Source: Streptomyces sp. NBC_01439
GTDB lineage: Bacteria > Actinomycetota > Actinomycetes > Streptomycetales > Streptomycetaceae
Direction: 5' to 3'
Assembly (NCBI RefSeq): GCF_036227605.1
Contig: NZ_CP109487.1
Span: 7,253,501 to 7,317,500 of the forward strand
Length of the DNA: 64,000 bases
This document shows, one piece after another, positions 33,577 through 41,466 of the stretch; position 1 is the stretch's first letter; each line of letters begins with the position of its first letter. Under the pieces are notes generated by a model, which saw only the letters and a program-made list of their open reading frames with translations, was not told where the DNA came from and ran no database searches. Both the position numbers and the translations under genes were made by a program.

Positions 33577-33595
33577 AAACTACCGACGCTAGTTT
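33577..33595. promoter_or_regulatory. AAACTA-N7-TAGTTT operator before ALDH
   Basis: Perfect 6-bp arms AAACTA and TAGTTT around CCGACGC, 56 bp before the ALDH start. Almost the same sequence occurs at 37206-37224 in the TetR/acyl-CoA dehydrogenase divergent promoter. Confidence 0.78.
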
Positions 33596-33650
33596 GTAGG
33601 GTGTTCGCGAGGTCGGATCTACGCGCTCGTGCGTGCTCGGGAGGAATGCC

Positions 33651-35063
33651 ATGAAGGCCCACGACGGGATGTACATCGACGGCGCGTGGCGGCCCGCCGC
33701 CGGCCGCGATCTGATCGAGGTCGTGAACCCGGCCGACGGCCAGGTCATCGCCCAGGTCCCGGCCGGTACCGCAGAGGACGTGGACGCGGCCGTACGCGCG
33801 GCCCGTACGGCCCTGCCCGGCTGGGCGGCCACGGCTCCGGCCGAGCGGGCCGCCTTGATCGGCGCGCTCCGCGACGCACTGTCGGCCCGCACGGGCGAGC
33901 TGACCGAGACCATCACCGCCGAGCTCGGGTCCCCGCTCGGCTTCTCGAAGGCGATCCACGTCGGAGCCCCGATCGCCGTGGCCACCTCCTACGCCGAACT
34001 CGCCTCCTCCTACGCCTTCGAGGAGCGGGTCGGGAACTCCACCGTGCTGCTGGAGCCCATCGGGGTGGTCGCGGCCATCACGCCCTGGAACTATCCGCTG
34101 CACCAGGTCGTTGCAAAGGTGGCGCCCGCTCTCGCCGCCGGCTGCACCCTCGTCCTCAAGCCGGCCGAGGACACCCCGCTGACCGCACAGCTCTTCGCCG
34201 AAGCCGTGCACGAGGCGGGCATCCCGGCCGGAGTCTTCAACCTGGTGACCGGAACCGGTCCGGTCGCCGGCCAGGCCCTGGCCGCGCACGAGGGAGTCGA
34301 CCTCGTCTCCTTCACCGGCTCGACCGCGGTCGGCAAGCAGATCGGCGCCACGGCCGGCGCCGCTGTCAAGCGGGTCGCGCTCGAACTGGGTGGCAAATCG
34401 GCCAATGTCATCCTGCCCGGAGCCGACCTGGTCAAGGCCGTCGCGGCAGGCGTCGGGCACGTCATGAACAACAGCGGCCAGAGCTGCAACGCGCTGACCC
34501 GGATGCTCGTCCACCGGGACCACTACGAGGAGGCCGTCTCGCTCGCGGCCGCCACCGTCGCCGACTATCCCATCGGCGACCCCCGCGAGGCCGGTGTCCG
34601 CGTGGGCCCCGTCGTCAACGCCAAGCAGCACGAGCGCGTCCGCGGCTTCATCACCAAGGGCCTGGAGGAAGGCGCGCGCCTCGTCGCCGGCGGGCCCGAC
34701 GCGCCGCTGGAGCAGGGGTACTTCGTGGCGCCGACGGTGTTCGCCGACGTCACGCCCGACATGGCCATCGCCCAGGAGGAGATCTTCGGCCCGGTGCTGT
34801 CGATCCTCCGCTACGAGGACGAGGAGGAGGCCCTGACCATCGCCAACGGCACTGTCTACGGTCTGGGCGGCGCCGTCTGGGCCGCCGACGACGCGACGGC
34901 CGTGGCCTTCGCGCGCCGGATGGACACCGGGCAGGTGGACATCAACGGCGGCCGCTTCAACGTGCTCGCGCCCTTCGGCGGATACAAGCAGTCAGGTGTC
35001 GGCCGTGAGCTGGGCGCGCACGGCCTGGCGGAGTACCTCCAGACCAAGTCCCTGCAGTTCTGA
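33651..35063 (+). CDS. NAD(P)-dependent aldehyde dehydrogenase
   Basis: 470 aa from ATG 33651 with GGAGG 7 bp upstream. The catalytic residues are visible: Glu245 in LELGGKS and Cys279 in NNSGQSCN, with the N-x-PWNYPLHQ substrate/cofactor segment at 144-151 and a FTGSTAVGK Rossmann loop at 221-229. It oxidises an aldehyde to a carboxylate. The alcohol dehydrogenase gene follows after 72 bp, so the pair probably converts alcohol to acid. A TetR-type operator lies upstream. Confidence 0.95.
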   Translation: MKAHDGMYIDGAWRPAAGRDLIEVVNPADGQVIAQVPAGTAEDVDAAVRAARTALPGWAATAPAERAALIGALRDALSARTGELTETITAELGSPLGFSKAIHVGAPIAVATSYAELASSYAFEERVGNSTVLLEPIGVVAAITPWNYPLHQVVAKVAPALAAGCTLVLKPAEDTPLTAQLFAEAVHEAGIPAGVFNLVTGTGPVAGQALAAHEGVDLVSFTGSTAVGKQIGATAGAAVKRVALELGGKSANVILPGADLVKAVAAGVGHVMNNSGQSCNALTRMLVHRDHYEEAVSLAAATVADYPIGDPREAGVRVGPVVNAKQHERVRGFITKGLEEGARLVAGGPDAPLEQGYFVAPTVFADVTPDMAIAQEEIFGPVLSILRYEDEEEALTIANGTVYGLGGAVWAADDATAVAFARRMDTGQVDINGGRFNVLAPFGGYKQSGVGRELGAHGLAEYLQTKSLQF

Positions 35064-35135
35064 TCCTCCTGATTCACCTGCCCGACCCGCCGCACCTGCC
35101 CGACCTGCCGCACCCGCCCGCACCGGAAAGACGAG

Positions 35136-36224
35136 ATGACGACCATGGTCCGCGCCGCAGTCCTGCCCGCCGTCGGAGCACCGCTGGAGATACGGGACAT
35201 CGTGCTGCCGGATCCGGGCCCCGGGCAGGTCCGGGTGCGGCTCGCCGCAGCCGGGGTGTGCCACTCCGACCTCTCCCTCACCAACGGCACCATGCGGGTT
35301 CCCGTGCCCGCCGTCCTCGGCCACGAGGGCGCGGGCACGGTCCTCGCGGTGGGGGAGGGCGTCACCCACGTCGCCCCCGGTGACGGCGTGGTGCTCAACT
35401 GGGCCCCGTCCTGCGGAGAGTGCCACCACTGCACGATCGGTGAGGTCTGGCTCTGCGCCACGGCGCTCACCGGGGTCGGGGCCGTCTACGCGCACGACGC
35501 ACAGGGCACGGCACTGCACCCCGGGCTGAACGTGGCCGCCTTCGCCGAGGAGACCGTCGTCGCGGCCAACTGCGTGCTGCCCGCCCCCGCCGGGATCCCG
35601 CTCGCCGAGGCCGCCCTGCTCGGCTGCGCCGTCCTCACCGGCTACGGGGCCGTCCGCCACAGCGCCCAGGTCCGTCCGGGCGAGTCGGTGGCCGTCTTCG
35701 GAGTCGGCGGTGTCGGCCTGGCAGCCCTCCAGGCCGCCCGGATCGCACAGGCGGGCCCGGTCATCGCCGTCGACGTGTCCCCGGTCAAGGAGGAACTGGC
35801 CCGTGCGGCCGGGGCCACCGAGTTCGTGTTGGCCTGCGACACCACCGCCAAGCAGATCCGTGCACTGACCGCCGGGCAGGGCGCCGACGTCGCCGTCGAG
35901 TGCGTCGGCCGCGCCGAGACCATCCGGGGCGCCTGGGAGTCGACCCGGCGCGGCGGCCGCACCACGGTCGTCGGCATCGGTGGAAAGGAGCAGCAGGTCA
36001 CCTTCCACTCCATGGAGATCTTCCACTTCGCCCGAACCCTCACCGGCTGCGTCTACGGCAACAGTGACCCGGCCCGCGACCTCCCGGTGATCGCCGAGCA
36101 CGTCCGTGCGGGCCGTCTCGACCTCGGCGCCCTGGTCACCGACCGCATCACCCTCGACGACATCCCGGCCGCCTTCGACGCCATGCTGATGGGCAAGGGC
36201 GGCCGCTCCCTCGTCGTGTTCTGA
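35136..36224 (+). CDS. Zinc-dependent alcohol dehydrogenase (MDR family)
   Basis: 362 aa. Catalytic zinc ligands Cys42 and His63 with Glu64 (GVCHSD, GHEGAG); structural zinc cysteines 93, 96, 99 and 107 (CGECHHCTIGEVWLC); Rossmann motif GVGGVGLAALQAARI. The length and motifs match class III-like long-chain or aryl ADHs. It is downstream of and probably co-transcribed with the aldehyde dehydrogenase. The natural alcohol is unknown. Confidence 0.93.
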   Translation: MTTMVRAAVLPAVGAPLEIRDIVLPDPGPGQVRVRLAAAGVCHSDLSLTNGTMRVPVPAVLGHEGAGTVLAVGEGVTHVAPGDGVVLNWAPSCGECHHCTIGEVWLCATALTGVGAVYAHDAQGTALHPGLNVAAFAEETVVAANCVLPAPAGIPLAEAALLGCAVLTGYGAVRHSAQVRPGESVAVFGVGGVGLAALQAARIAQAGPVIAVDVSPVKEELARAAGATEFVLACDTTAKQIRALTAGQGADVAVECVGRAETIRGAWESTRRGGRTTVVGIGGKEQQVTFHSMEIFHFARTLTGCVYGNSDPARDLPVIAEHVRAGRLDLGALVTDRITLDDIPAAFDAMLMGKGGRSLVVF

Positions 36225-36229
36225 CGCCG

Positions 36230-36539
36230 TCAGCCGGGCGCGCCCGCCGCCTCGCGCAGCCGCAGGTGGCGGTGGGCTGAGCCGGTCCAGCGCCTCCTGG
36301 CCGCGCGGGTCGTCGAGCAGCACGAGGGCCCGTACCGCCTGGATCTGGATCTCGACCGAGGGATCGGCTTCGCGGGGTCCGGCCGTCGGGGCCGACGCGA
36401 TCGGGCTGCGCGCCGTGGCTGATCAGCGCCTCGACCACCGGCTACGAGCCGCGCGCCGCTGCGATGGCCAGCGCCGACGGGCCGTCCGCGCCGCGTCGTC
36501 GGCCCGTACCGCGGTGATCAAGTCGGCGCCCCTCGTCAC
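36230..36539 (-). pseudogene. Decayed ankyrin/HEAT-repeat gene
   Basis: Reading the minus strand in shifting frames recovers a coherent protein. It starts at GTG 36539, which overlaps the TetR stop (GTGA), with VTRGADLITAVRADDAART. A frameshift leads to ADGPSALAIAAARGS, then an in-frame TAG, then PVVEALISHGAQPDRVGPDG (ankyrin repeat). After another shift comes ADPSVEIQIQAVRALVLLDD and PRGQEALDRL (HEAT-like), and after a final shift HRHLRLREAAGAPG followed by TGA. At least three frameshifts and one stop break the gene. It was once coupled to the TetR gene. Confidence 0.8.
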
Positions 36540-37177
36540 GCCACCTCCTGCAACGCCTCGTACCGCAGGGCCAGTCCGTCCAGCAGCGCAGCCAGGCCCG
36601 TCTCGAAGGCGTCCTCGTCCACCTCGCGGCCGCGCTCCGCGAGCAGGTGGGCCTGGCCCAGGTGTGGGTAGTCCGACGGGTCGTATGCCGTGCGGTCGTC
36701 CACGAATCCCCCGGCGAAGGAGGCCACCGCCGAGCCCAGGATGAAGTACCGCATCAGTGCGCCGATCCGGGTCGCCTGTGCCACCGGCCAGCCCGCCGCC
36801 GTCATCGCCCCGAACACCGCGTCCGCCACCCGCAGTCCGGCCGGCCGGCGGCCCGGCCCGCGCGCCAGCACCGGCACGATGTTCGGGTGGTCCGCCAGGG
36901 CGTCCCGGTAGGAGTGCGCCCACGCGTGCAGGGCCGCCCGCCAGTCCTGGCCGCCGTCGAACATCGACAGGTCCACCCGTGCGCTCACCGCGTCCGCCAC
37001 CGCGTCCAGGATCTCGTCCTTGGTGCGGAAGTGGTTGTAGAGCGAGGGCCCGCTGACCCCGAGCGCGGCCGCCAGCCGCCGCGTCGACACCGCCTCCAGT
37101 CCCTCCGCGTCCACCAGGGCGCCGGCCGCCTCGATGATGCGGTCCCGGCTGAGGAGGGGCTTGCGCGGTCTGGCCAT
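36536..37177 (-). CDS. TetR family regulator of the ALDH/ADH and acyl-CoA dehydrogenase genes
   Basis: 213 aa from ATG 37177 (MARPRKPLLSRDRI). The HTH covers residues 11-57 (IIEAAGALVDAEGLEAVSTRRLAAALGVSGPSLYNHFRTKDEIL). The C-terminal half is a TetR_C-type ligand domain. Its divergent promoter with the acyl-CoA dehydrogenase gene contains an AAACTA-N7-TAGTT repeat that recurs before ALDH, so it probably represses all three transcripts; the ligand may be an acyl-CoA. The ankyrin pseudogene directly follows its stop. Confidence 0.88.
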   Translation of the reverse strand: MARPRKPLLSRDRIIEAAGALVDAEGLEAVSTRRLAAALGVSGPSLYNHFRTKDEILDAVADAVSARVDLSMFDGGQDWRAALHAWAHSYRDALADHPNIVPVLARGPGRRPAGLRVADAVFGAMTAAGWPVAQATRIGALMRYFILGSAVASFAGGFVDDRTAYDPSDYPHLGQAHLLAERGREVDEDAFETGLAALLDGLALRYEALQEVA

Positions 37178-37205
37178 GCGCCACATAGTAGGGCCTGCCC
37201 GCCGT

Positions 37206-37224
37206 AAACTACCGGTGCTAGTTA
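37206..37224. promoter_or_regulatory. AAACTA-N7-TAGTT operator in the TetR/ACAD divergent region
   Basis: AAACTA-CCGGTGC-TAGTTA. It differs from 33577-33595 in the central two bases and the last position only. It lies midway between the divergent start codons at 37177 and 37255. Confidence 0.78.
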
Positions 37225-37254
37225 AAGGCGCCGATCCCGCCCCGGAGGTGCCCG

Positions 37255-38406
37255 GTGAATCTGGAGCTGAGCGAGGAGCAGACCGCCGTCCGCAGGCTCG
37301 CCCGCGAGTTCACCGAGCGCGAGGTCGTCCCGTACGCCGCCGAGTGGGACCGCGTCGAGAGCGTGGACCGGGCCATCGTGAAGAAACTGGGAGCGCTCGG
37401 CTTCCTCGGTCTGACCGTCCCCGAGGAGTACGGCGGCTCCGGCGGTGACCACCTCGCCTACGTGTTGGTCACCGAGGAGCTCGGACGCGGCGACTCCGCC
37501 GTGCGGGGGATCGTTTCCGTCTCCCTCGGCCTCGTCGCCAAGACCATCGCCGCCTGGGGTACCGAGGAGCAGAAGCGCGCCTGGCTGCCCCGCCTGTGCT
37601 CCGGCGACGCGCTCGGCTGCTTCGGCCTGACCGAACCCGGCACCGGCTCCGACGCCGGCAACCTCACCACCCGCGCCGTGCGCGCGGGGGACGCGTACGT
37701 CCTCGACGGCAGCAAGATGTTCGTCACCAACGGCACCTGGGCCGACGTGGTGCTGCTCTTCGCCCGGACCGGCGACGAGCCCGGCCACCGCGGGGTCTCC
37801 GCCTTCCTCGTCCCCACCGACACCCCGGGACTGACCCGCCGCGAGATCCACGGCAAACTCGGCCTGCGCGGCCAGGCCACCGCCGAGCTCGTCCTCGACG
37901 GCGTCCGCGTGCCCGCCTCCGCGATGCTCGGCCCCGAAGGCAAGGGCTTCTCGGTCGCCATGTCCGCCCTGGCCAAGGGCCGGATGTCGGTCGCCGCCGG
38001 TTGTGTCGGCATCGCACAAGCGGCCCTGGACGCGGCCGTCTCGTACGCCGCCCAGCGCGAGCAGTTCGGCCGGCCGATCGCCCACCACCAGCTGGTCCAG
38101 GAGCTCATCGCCGACATCTCGGTCGACGTGGACGCCGCCCGCCTGCTGACCTGGCGGGTGGCCGACCTCATCGACCGCGGGCAGCCCTTCGCCACCGAGT
38201 CCTCCACCGCCAAGCTGTTCGCCTCCGAGGCCGCCGTGCGCGCCGCGAGCAACGCCCTCCAGGTGCACGGCGGGTACGGCTACATCGACGAGTACCCGGC
38301 GGGGAAACTGCTGCGCGACGCCCGCGTGATGACCCTGTACGAGGGAACCAGTCAGATCCAGAAGCTGCTCATCGGGCGCGCCCGCACCGGGGTCTCCGCC
38401 TTCTGA
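37255..38406 (+). CDS. Acyl-CoA dehydrogenase
   Basis: 383 aa from GTG 37255 with GGAGG 6 bp upstream. FAD-binding and substrate motifs are in order: CFGLTEPGTGSDAGNL (122-137), FVTNGTWAD (156-164), REQFGRPIAHHQ (268-279) and the catalytic base Glu363 in LYEGTSQIQ, the position used by short/medium-chain enzymes. It catalyses alpha,beta-dehydrogenation of an acyl-CoA with electrons going to ETF. It is divergent from a TetR with a shared operator. Confidence 0.95.
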   Translation: MNLELSEEQTAVRRLAREFTEREVVPYAAEWDRVESVDRAIVKKLGALGFLGLTVPEEYGGSGGDHLAYVLVTEELGRGDSAVRGIVSVSLGLVAKTIAAWGTEEQKRAWLPRLCSGDALGCFGLTEPGTGSDAGNLTTRAVRAGDAYVLDGSKMFVTNGTWADVVLLFARTGDEPGHRGVSAFLVPTDTPGLTRREIHGKLGLRGQATAELVLDGVRVPASAMLGPEGKGFSVAMSALAKGRMSVAAGCVGIAQAALDAAVSYAAQREQFGRPIAHHQLVQELIADISVDVDAARLLTWRVADLIDRGQPFATESSTAKLFASEAAVRAASNALQVHGGYGYIDEYPAGKLLRDARVMTLYEGTSQIQKLLIGRARTGVSAF

Positions 38407-38478
38407 GGCCGCCCGGGCCTTCCGGGCCGCCCGGGCCTTCCGGGCCGCCCGGGCCTTCCGGGCCGCCCGGGCCTTCCG
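38407..38478. repeat. Four exact 18-bp tandem repeats after the acyl-CoA dehydrogenase
   Basis: Unit GGCCGCCCGGGCCTTCCG repeated four times without change, starting directly at the stop codon of the acyl-CoA dehydrogenase. Each unit contains GCCCGGGC and can fold, so the array may act as a transcription barrier. Confidence 0.9.
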
Positions 38479-38548
38479 GGGTCGACTGAGTACCCGCATG
38501 AGTACGCGTGCGGATGTGCTCGCGCGCGCTCCGCCCGATGCTCGACCC

Positions 38549-38836
38549 ATGAACGAGACACCGGTCAAGCAGCAGAGCACGGGGGCGTACTACGGCCAGG
38601 CCGTCGCCTCCTTCGGCATCGCCATCGGCGCCGTGGCCGTGGGGATCTACAACCTGGAGGCGAACGGCTGGGTCCGGGCCTTCCTCGGCATCGCGGTCCT
38701 CTACCTCACCACCTCGGCCTTCACCCTCGCCAAGGTGATTCGCGACCGCCAGGAGGTCACGCAGATCGTCAGCCGGGTGGATCAGGCCAGGATGGAGAAG
38801 ATCATGGCCGAGTACGATCCCTTCGCGCCGAAGTAG
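38549..38836 (+). CDS. YiaA/YiaB family small membrane protein
   Basis: 95 aa from ATG 38549 (MNETPVKQQSTGAYYGQAV). Two hydrophobic helices (about residues 14-36 and 42-64) are separated by EANGWVRA, with a charged C-terminal tail (RDRQEVTQIVSRVDQARMEKIMAEYDPF). This matches the YiaA/YiaB inner membrane protein family, whose function is unknown. No clear ribosome site precedes the start. It is likely monocistronic between the acyl-CoA dehydrogenase and the next TetR. Confidence 0.85.
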   Translation: MNETPVKQQSTGAYYGQAVASFGIAIGAVAVGIYNLEANGWVRAFLGIAVLYLTTSAFTLAKVIRDRQEVTQIVSRVDQARMEKIMAEYDPFAPK

Positions 38837-38904
38837 TCGGCCCGGTGCAGCCGGCTCGCCGGGCCCGGTCGGCCCGACACCGGGCTCGGTCGGCCGGACA
38901 TCGC

Positions 38905-38918
38905 TAAGCGCTTGCTCA
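38905..38918. promoter_or_regulatory. TAAGCGCTTGCTCA operator before TetR
   Basis: TAAGCGCTTGCTCA, with core palindrome AAGCGCTT, 47 bp before the TetR start. An identical 14-mer occurs at 40185-40198. Confidence 0.68.
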
Positions 38919-38965
38919 CCCTCCGGTAGGGTGTTCACTTCCACACGGTGAAGGGTGAGTGAGCG

Positions 38966-39601
38966 ATGGGCAGCGCGGAGGAAGCGGTCGACGGCTACCG
39001 GCCGTGGTCCGAGGTCACCCCCGACGCCGCGCGGCGGCTGCTCGTCGCCGCCGTCGACGCCTTCGCCGAGCGCGGGTACCACGCCACCACCACCCGTGAC
39101 ATCGCGGGCCGTGCCGGGATGAGCCCGGCCGCGCTCTACATCCACTACAAGACCAAGGAAGAGCTGCTCCACCGGATCAGCCGGATCGGCCACGACAAGG
39201 CGCTGGAGATCCTGACCGTCGCCGCCGACGGCCCCGGCAGCGCCGCCGACCGGCTCGATGCCGCCGTACGGTCCTTCGTGCGCTGGCACGCGGCGCACCA
39301 CACCACCGCGCGCGTGGTCCAGTACGAGCTCGACGCCCTCGCTCCGGAGCACCGGTCCGAGATCGTGGAGCTGCGCCGGCAGAGCGACGCGGCCGTGCGC
39401 CGCATCATCGCCGACGGGGTGGCCGCGGGGGAGTTCGACGTTCCCGACGTGCCGGGCACCACGCTCGCCGTGCTGTCGCTGTGCATCGACGTGGCCCGCT
39501 GGTTCAACGCGGTCGGGCAGCGCACGCCCGACGAGGTCGGCGGGCTCTACGCCGACCTCGTGCTCCGCATGGTCGCCGCGCGGCCGGGCCCCGCGCAGTA
39601 G
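38966..39601 (+). CDS. TetR/AcrR family regulator
   Basis: 211 aa. The HTH is at about residues 20-67 (AARRLLVAAVDAFAERGYHATTTRDIAGRAGMSPAALYIHYKTKEELL). The C-terminal domain resembles FadR/PaaR-like actinobacterial regulators of acyl-CoA metabolism (WHAAHHTTARVVQYELDALAPEH). It shares an identical 14-bp motif with the MaoC promoter, implying that it represses itself and the convergently transcribed MaoC gene just downstream. Confidence 0.88.
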   Translation: MGSAEEAVDGYRPWSEVTPDAARRLLVAAVDAFAERGYHATTTRDIAGRAGMSPAALYIHYKTKEELLHRISRIGHDKALEILTVAADGPGSAADRLDAAVRSFVRWHAAHHTTARVVQYELDALAPEHRSEIVELRRQSDAAVRRIIADGVAAGEFDVPDVPGTTLAVLSLCIDVARWFNAVGQRTPDEVGGLYADLVLRMVAARPGPAQ

Positions 39602-39612
39602 CACCACCGGTT

Positions 39613-39672
39613 CCGGACCTGCGCAGCAGCTAGTACCGGACCTGCGCAGCGGCGCCCGACCCTGCGCAGCAG
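39613..39672. repeat. Three imperfect direct repeats in a convergent gap
   Basis: CCGGACCTGCGCAGCAGC (39613-39630), CCGGACCTGCGCAGCGGC (39636-39653) and CCCGACCCTGCGCAGCAG (39655-39672) between the TetR and MaoC stop codons. Each contains TGCGCA. Possibly a termination or processing element. Confidence 0.7.
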
Positions 39673-39684
39673 TCCGGGCCGGCT

Positions 39685-40146
39685 TCAGAAGTAGTAGCGC
39701 GACACCGACTCCGCCACGCACACCGGCTTGTCGCCGCCCTCGCGCTCGACCGTGACGGTGGCCGTGACCTGTACGCCACCGCCCGCCTCCGTGACCTCCG
39801 TGATCACGGCGATGGCGCGCAGCCGCGAACCGACCGGCACCGGCGCCGGGAAGCGGACCTTGTTCGTCCCGTAGTTGAGGCCCATCCGCATGCCCTCGAC
39901 CCGCATGATCAGCGGTACCAGGCTGGGCAGCAGCGACAGCGTCAGATAGCCGTGCGCGATGGTGGAACCGAAGGGTCCGCCCGCTGCGCGCACCGGGTCC
40001 ACGTGGATCCACTGGTGATCGCCGGTGGCGTCCGCGAAGAGGTCGATCCGCTTCTGGTCCACCTCCAGCCACTCGCTGGGGCCGAGCGGTTCGCCGATCC
40101 CGGCGTGCAGCTCCTCGGCGGACGTGAAGACCCTCGGCTCGGGCAT
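39685..40146 (-). CDS. MaoC family dehydratase (R-specific enoyl-CoA hydratase-like)
   Basis: 153 aa from ATG 40146, which follows AGGAACAGGGC. The hydratase signature is [40 protein letters not shown] (about residues 34-73), with catalytic Asp in the ATGDHQ loop and His in HVDP. It has a single hot-dog domain. It hydrates trans-2-enoyl-CoA to R-3-hydroxyacyl-CoA. It is divergent from soxR, with the TAAGCGCTTGCTCA motif upstream linking it to the TetR at 38966. Confidence 0.92.
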   Translation of the reverse strand: MPEPRVFTSAEELHAGIGEPLGPSEWLEVDQKRIDLFADATGDHQWIHVDPVRAAGGPFGSTIAHGYLTLSLLPSLVPLIMRVEGMRMGLNYGTNKVRFPAPVPVGSRLRAIAVITEVTEAGGGVQVTATVTVEREGGDKPVCVAESVSRYYF

Positions 40147-40184
40147 GCCCTGTTCCTGTCTCTCGCGGACGACTGGCGGACGAA

Positions 40185-40198
40185 TAAGCGCTTGCTCA
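40185..40198. promoter_or_regulatory. TAAGCGCTTGCTCA operator before MaoC
   Basis: Identical to 38905-38918. It sits 38 bp before the MaoC start and 53 bp before the soxR start. Confidence 0.68.
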
Positions 40199-40251
40199 GC
40201 ATGCTGGGGGCGTATGCGTATGTCAACGGACCCCCGACTACGCTCGGCCGG

Positions 40252-40695
40252 GTGCCTCAGATTCCCGAGAAAATCCACGAGCTCACCGTCGGTCAGCTGT
40301 CCGCCCGTAGCGGCGCGGCCGTCTCGGCGCTCCACTTCTACGAGGCCAAGGGCCTGATCAGCAGTCGCCGCACCTCCGGAAACCAGCGTCGCTACACGCG
40401 TGACGCGCTGCGCCGGGTGGCCTTCGTGCGCGCCGCCCAGCGCGTGGGCATCCCGCTGGCCAGCATCCGCGACGCCCTGGCCCAACTCCCCGAGGAGCGC
40501 ACCCCCAACCGCGAGGACTGGGCCCGTCTTTCCGAGGCCTGGCGCGCCGAACTCGACGAACGCATCACCCGACTCGGCCGTCTGCGCGACCACCTGACCG
40601 ACTGCATCGGTTGCGGCTGCCTGTCGATGGAGACCTGTGCGCTGTCCAACCCGGACGACGCCTTCGGCGAGCGGCTCACCGGCTCGCGGCTGTAG
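40252..40695 (+). CDS. soxR: Redox-sensing MerR family activator SoxR
   Basis: 147 aa from GTG 40252 ([21 protein letters not shown]). In-frame ATGs upstream lack homology. The MerR wHTH spans residues 11-80 and the [2Fe-2S] cluster motif [12 protein letters not shown] is complete (Cys-x2-Cys-x-Cys-x5-Cys). In Streptomyces, SoxR senses redox-active metabolites such as actinorhodin and activates scattered oxidoreductase and exporter genes. No SoxR target is evident beside it. Its last 20 bp overlap the convergent BKACE-like gene. Confidence 0.96.
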   Translation: MPQIPEKIHELTVGQLSARSGAAVSALHFYEAKGLISSRRTSGNQRRYTRDALRRVAFVRAAQRVGIPLASIRDALAQLPEERTPNREDWARLSEAWRAELDERITRLGRLRDHLTDCIGCGCLSMETCALSNPDDAFGERLTGSRL

Positions 40696-41452
40696 CCACC
40701 GTCCGCACCACCAAGTCCCGGGCCGTCGAGACCAGTTCGGCGTTCGACCGGGCCGGCCGCCCGTCGGGCAGGTGCGTCACATCGCCCACGCCGGTCCGCA
40801 CGCCGGTGCCGCACCGCGCGGCCAGCCGCAGCACCGGCCAGGAGGCTGCGTCCCGCCCGTACAGCAGCACCGGTACGGGAGGCAGCGCGCGCAGCCCCGC
40901 GACCAGAGCCGGATCGGCTGCCGCCAGCTCGGCCGAGAGCCGGACCCGCCGGGGATCGCGCACCGGCCAGGCCAGGAACCCGGCCAGTGGCTCCGGCCCG
41001 GCCGCACCGCCCAGCGGCACCACCGCGTCCACCGCGACCCCCCGTGCCAGCAGGGCCTGCGCGAGCTCCGCGGCGCCCGGCTGCCCGAAGCGGACCTCCG
41101 CCCGGTCCGGCAGCACCGTCCACGAAGCCACCCGCTCCAGCCGCCCCGCGGGATCGGGCTCGGCCGCGATCGACACCGGCACCGACAGCGCTACGCCGAC
41201 CCCCGTACGCCGCAGCTCTTCCAGCACCGGTCCGACCACCCGCGGCGAGAGGCTCTCCCGCCCGCACGGCGTCCGCGGATGCACCAGCACCTCCCCGGCC
41301 CCTGCGCCGACGGCCGCGCGTGCCGATTCCGCCAGGGCCTGCGGCGACAGCGGCACGGCCGGGCCGTCCGCGGCGTTCCGCGAGCCGTTCACCGACGCCG
41401 ACGCCGACGCCGACGCCGACACCGACGCCGACACGCGCAACGGGCGCGACAT
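40676..41452 (-). CDS. BKACE family (3-keto-5-aminohexanoate cleavage-like) protein
   Basis: 258 aa from ATG 41452. The core is that of DUF849/BKACE TIM barrels: [44 protein letters not shown], then [13 protein letters not shown] and [13 protein letters not shown]. Active enzymes carry H-x-H at the zinc site (HVHPR); here the first His appears to be Leu (VLVHPR), so activity is uncertain. The N-terminus is a hexanucleotide-encoded [14 protein letters not shown] run. The neighbouring zinc-ribbon gene starts upstream with 14 bp between them. Confidence 0.75.
   Translation of the reverse strand: MSRPLRVSASVSASASASASVNGSRNAADGPAVPLSPQALAESARAAVGAGAGEVLVHPRTPCGRESLSPRVVGPVLEELRRTGVGVALSVPVSIAAEPDPAGRLERVASWTVLPDRAEVRFGQPGAAELAQALLARGVAVDAVVPLGGAAGPEPLAGFLAWPVRDPRRVRLSAELAAADPALVAGLRALPPVPVLLYGRDAASWPVLRLAARCGTGVRTGVGDVTHLPDGRPARSNAELVSTARDLVVRTVATAASR
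41394..41435. repeat. GACGCC hexanucleotide repeat in the BKACE-like gene
   Basis: Seven units of GACGCC, with variants GACACC and GACACG, encode Ser-Ala/Ser-Val dipeptides near the N-terminus. In-frame, so copy changes would keep the gene open. Confidence 0.85.
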
Positions 41453-41466
41453 CGGCGGCGGCCTTC

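Noticed and set aside
39952..40251. Upstream ATG starts for SoxR
   Set aside because: They add residues without homology, cross the MaoC promoter and lack ribosome sites.
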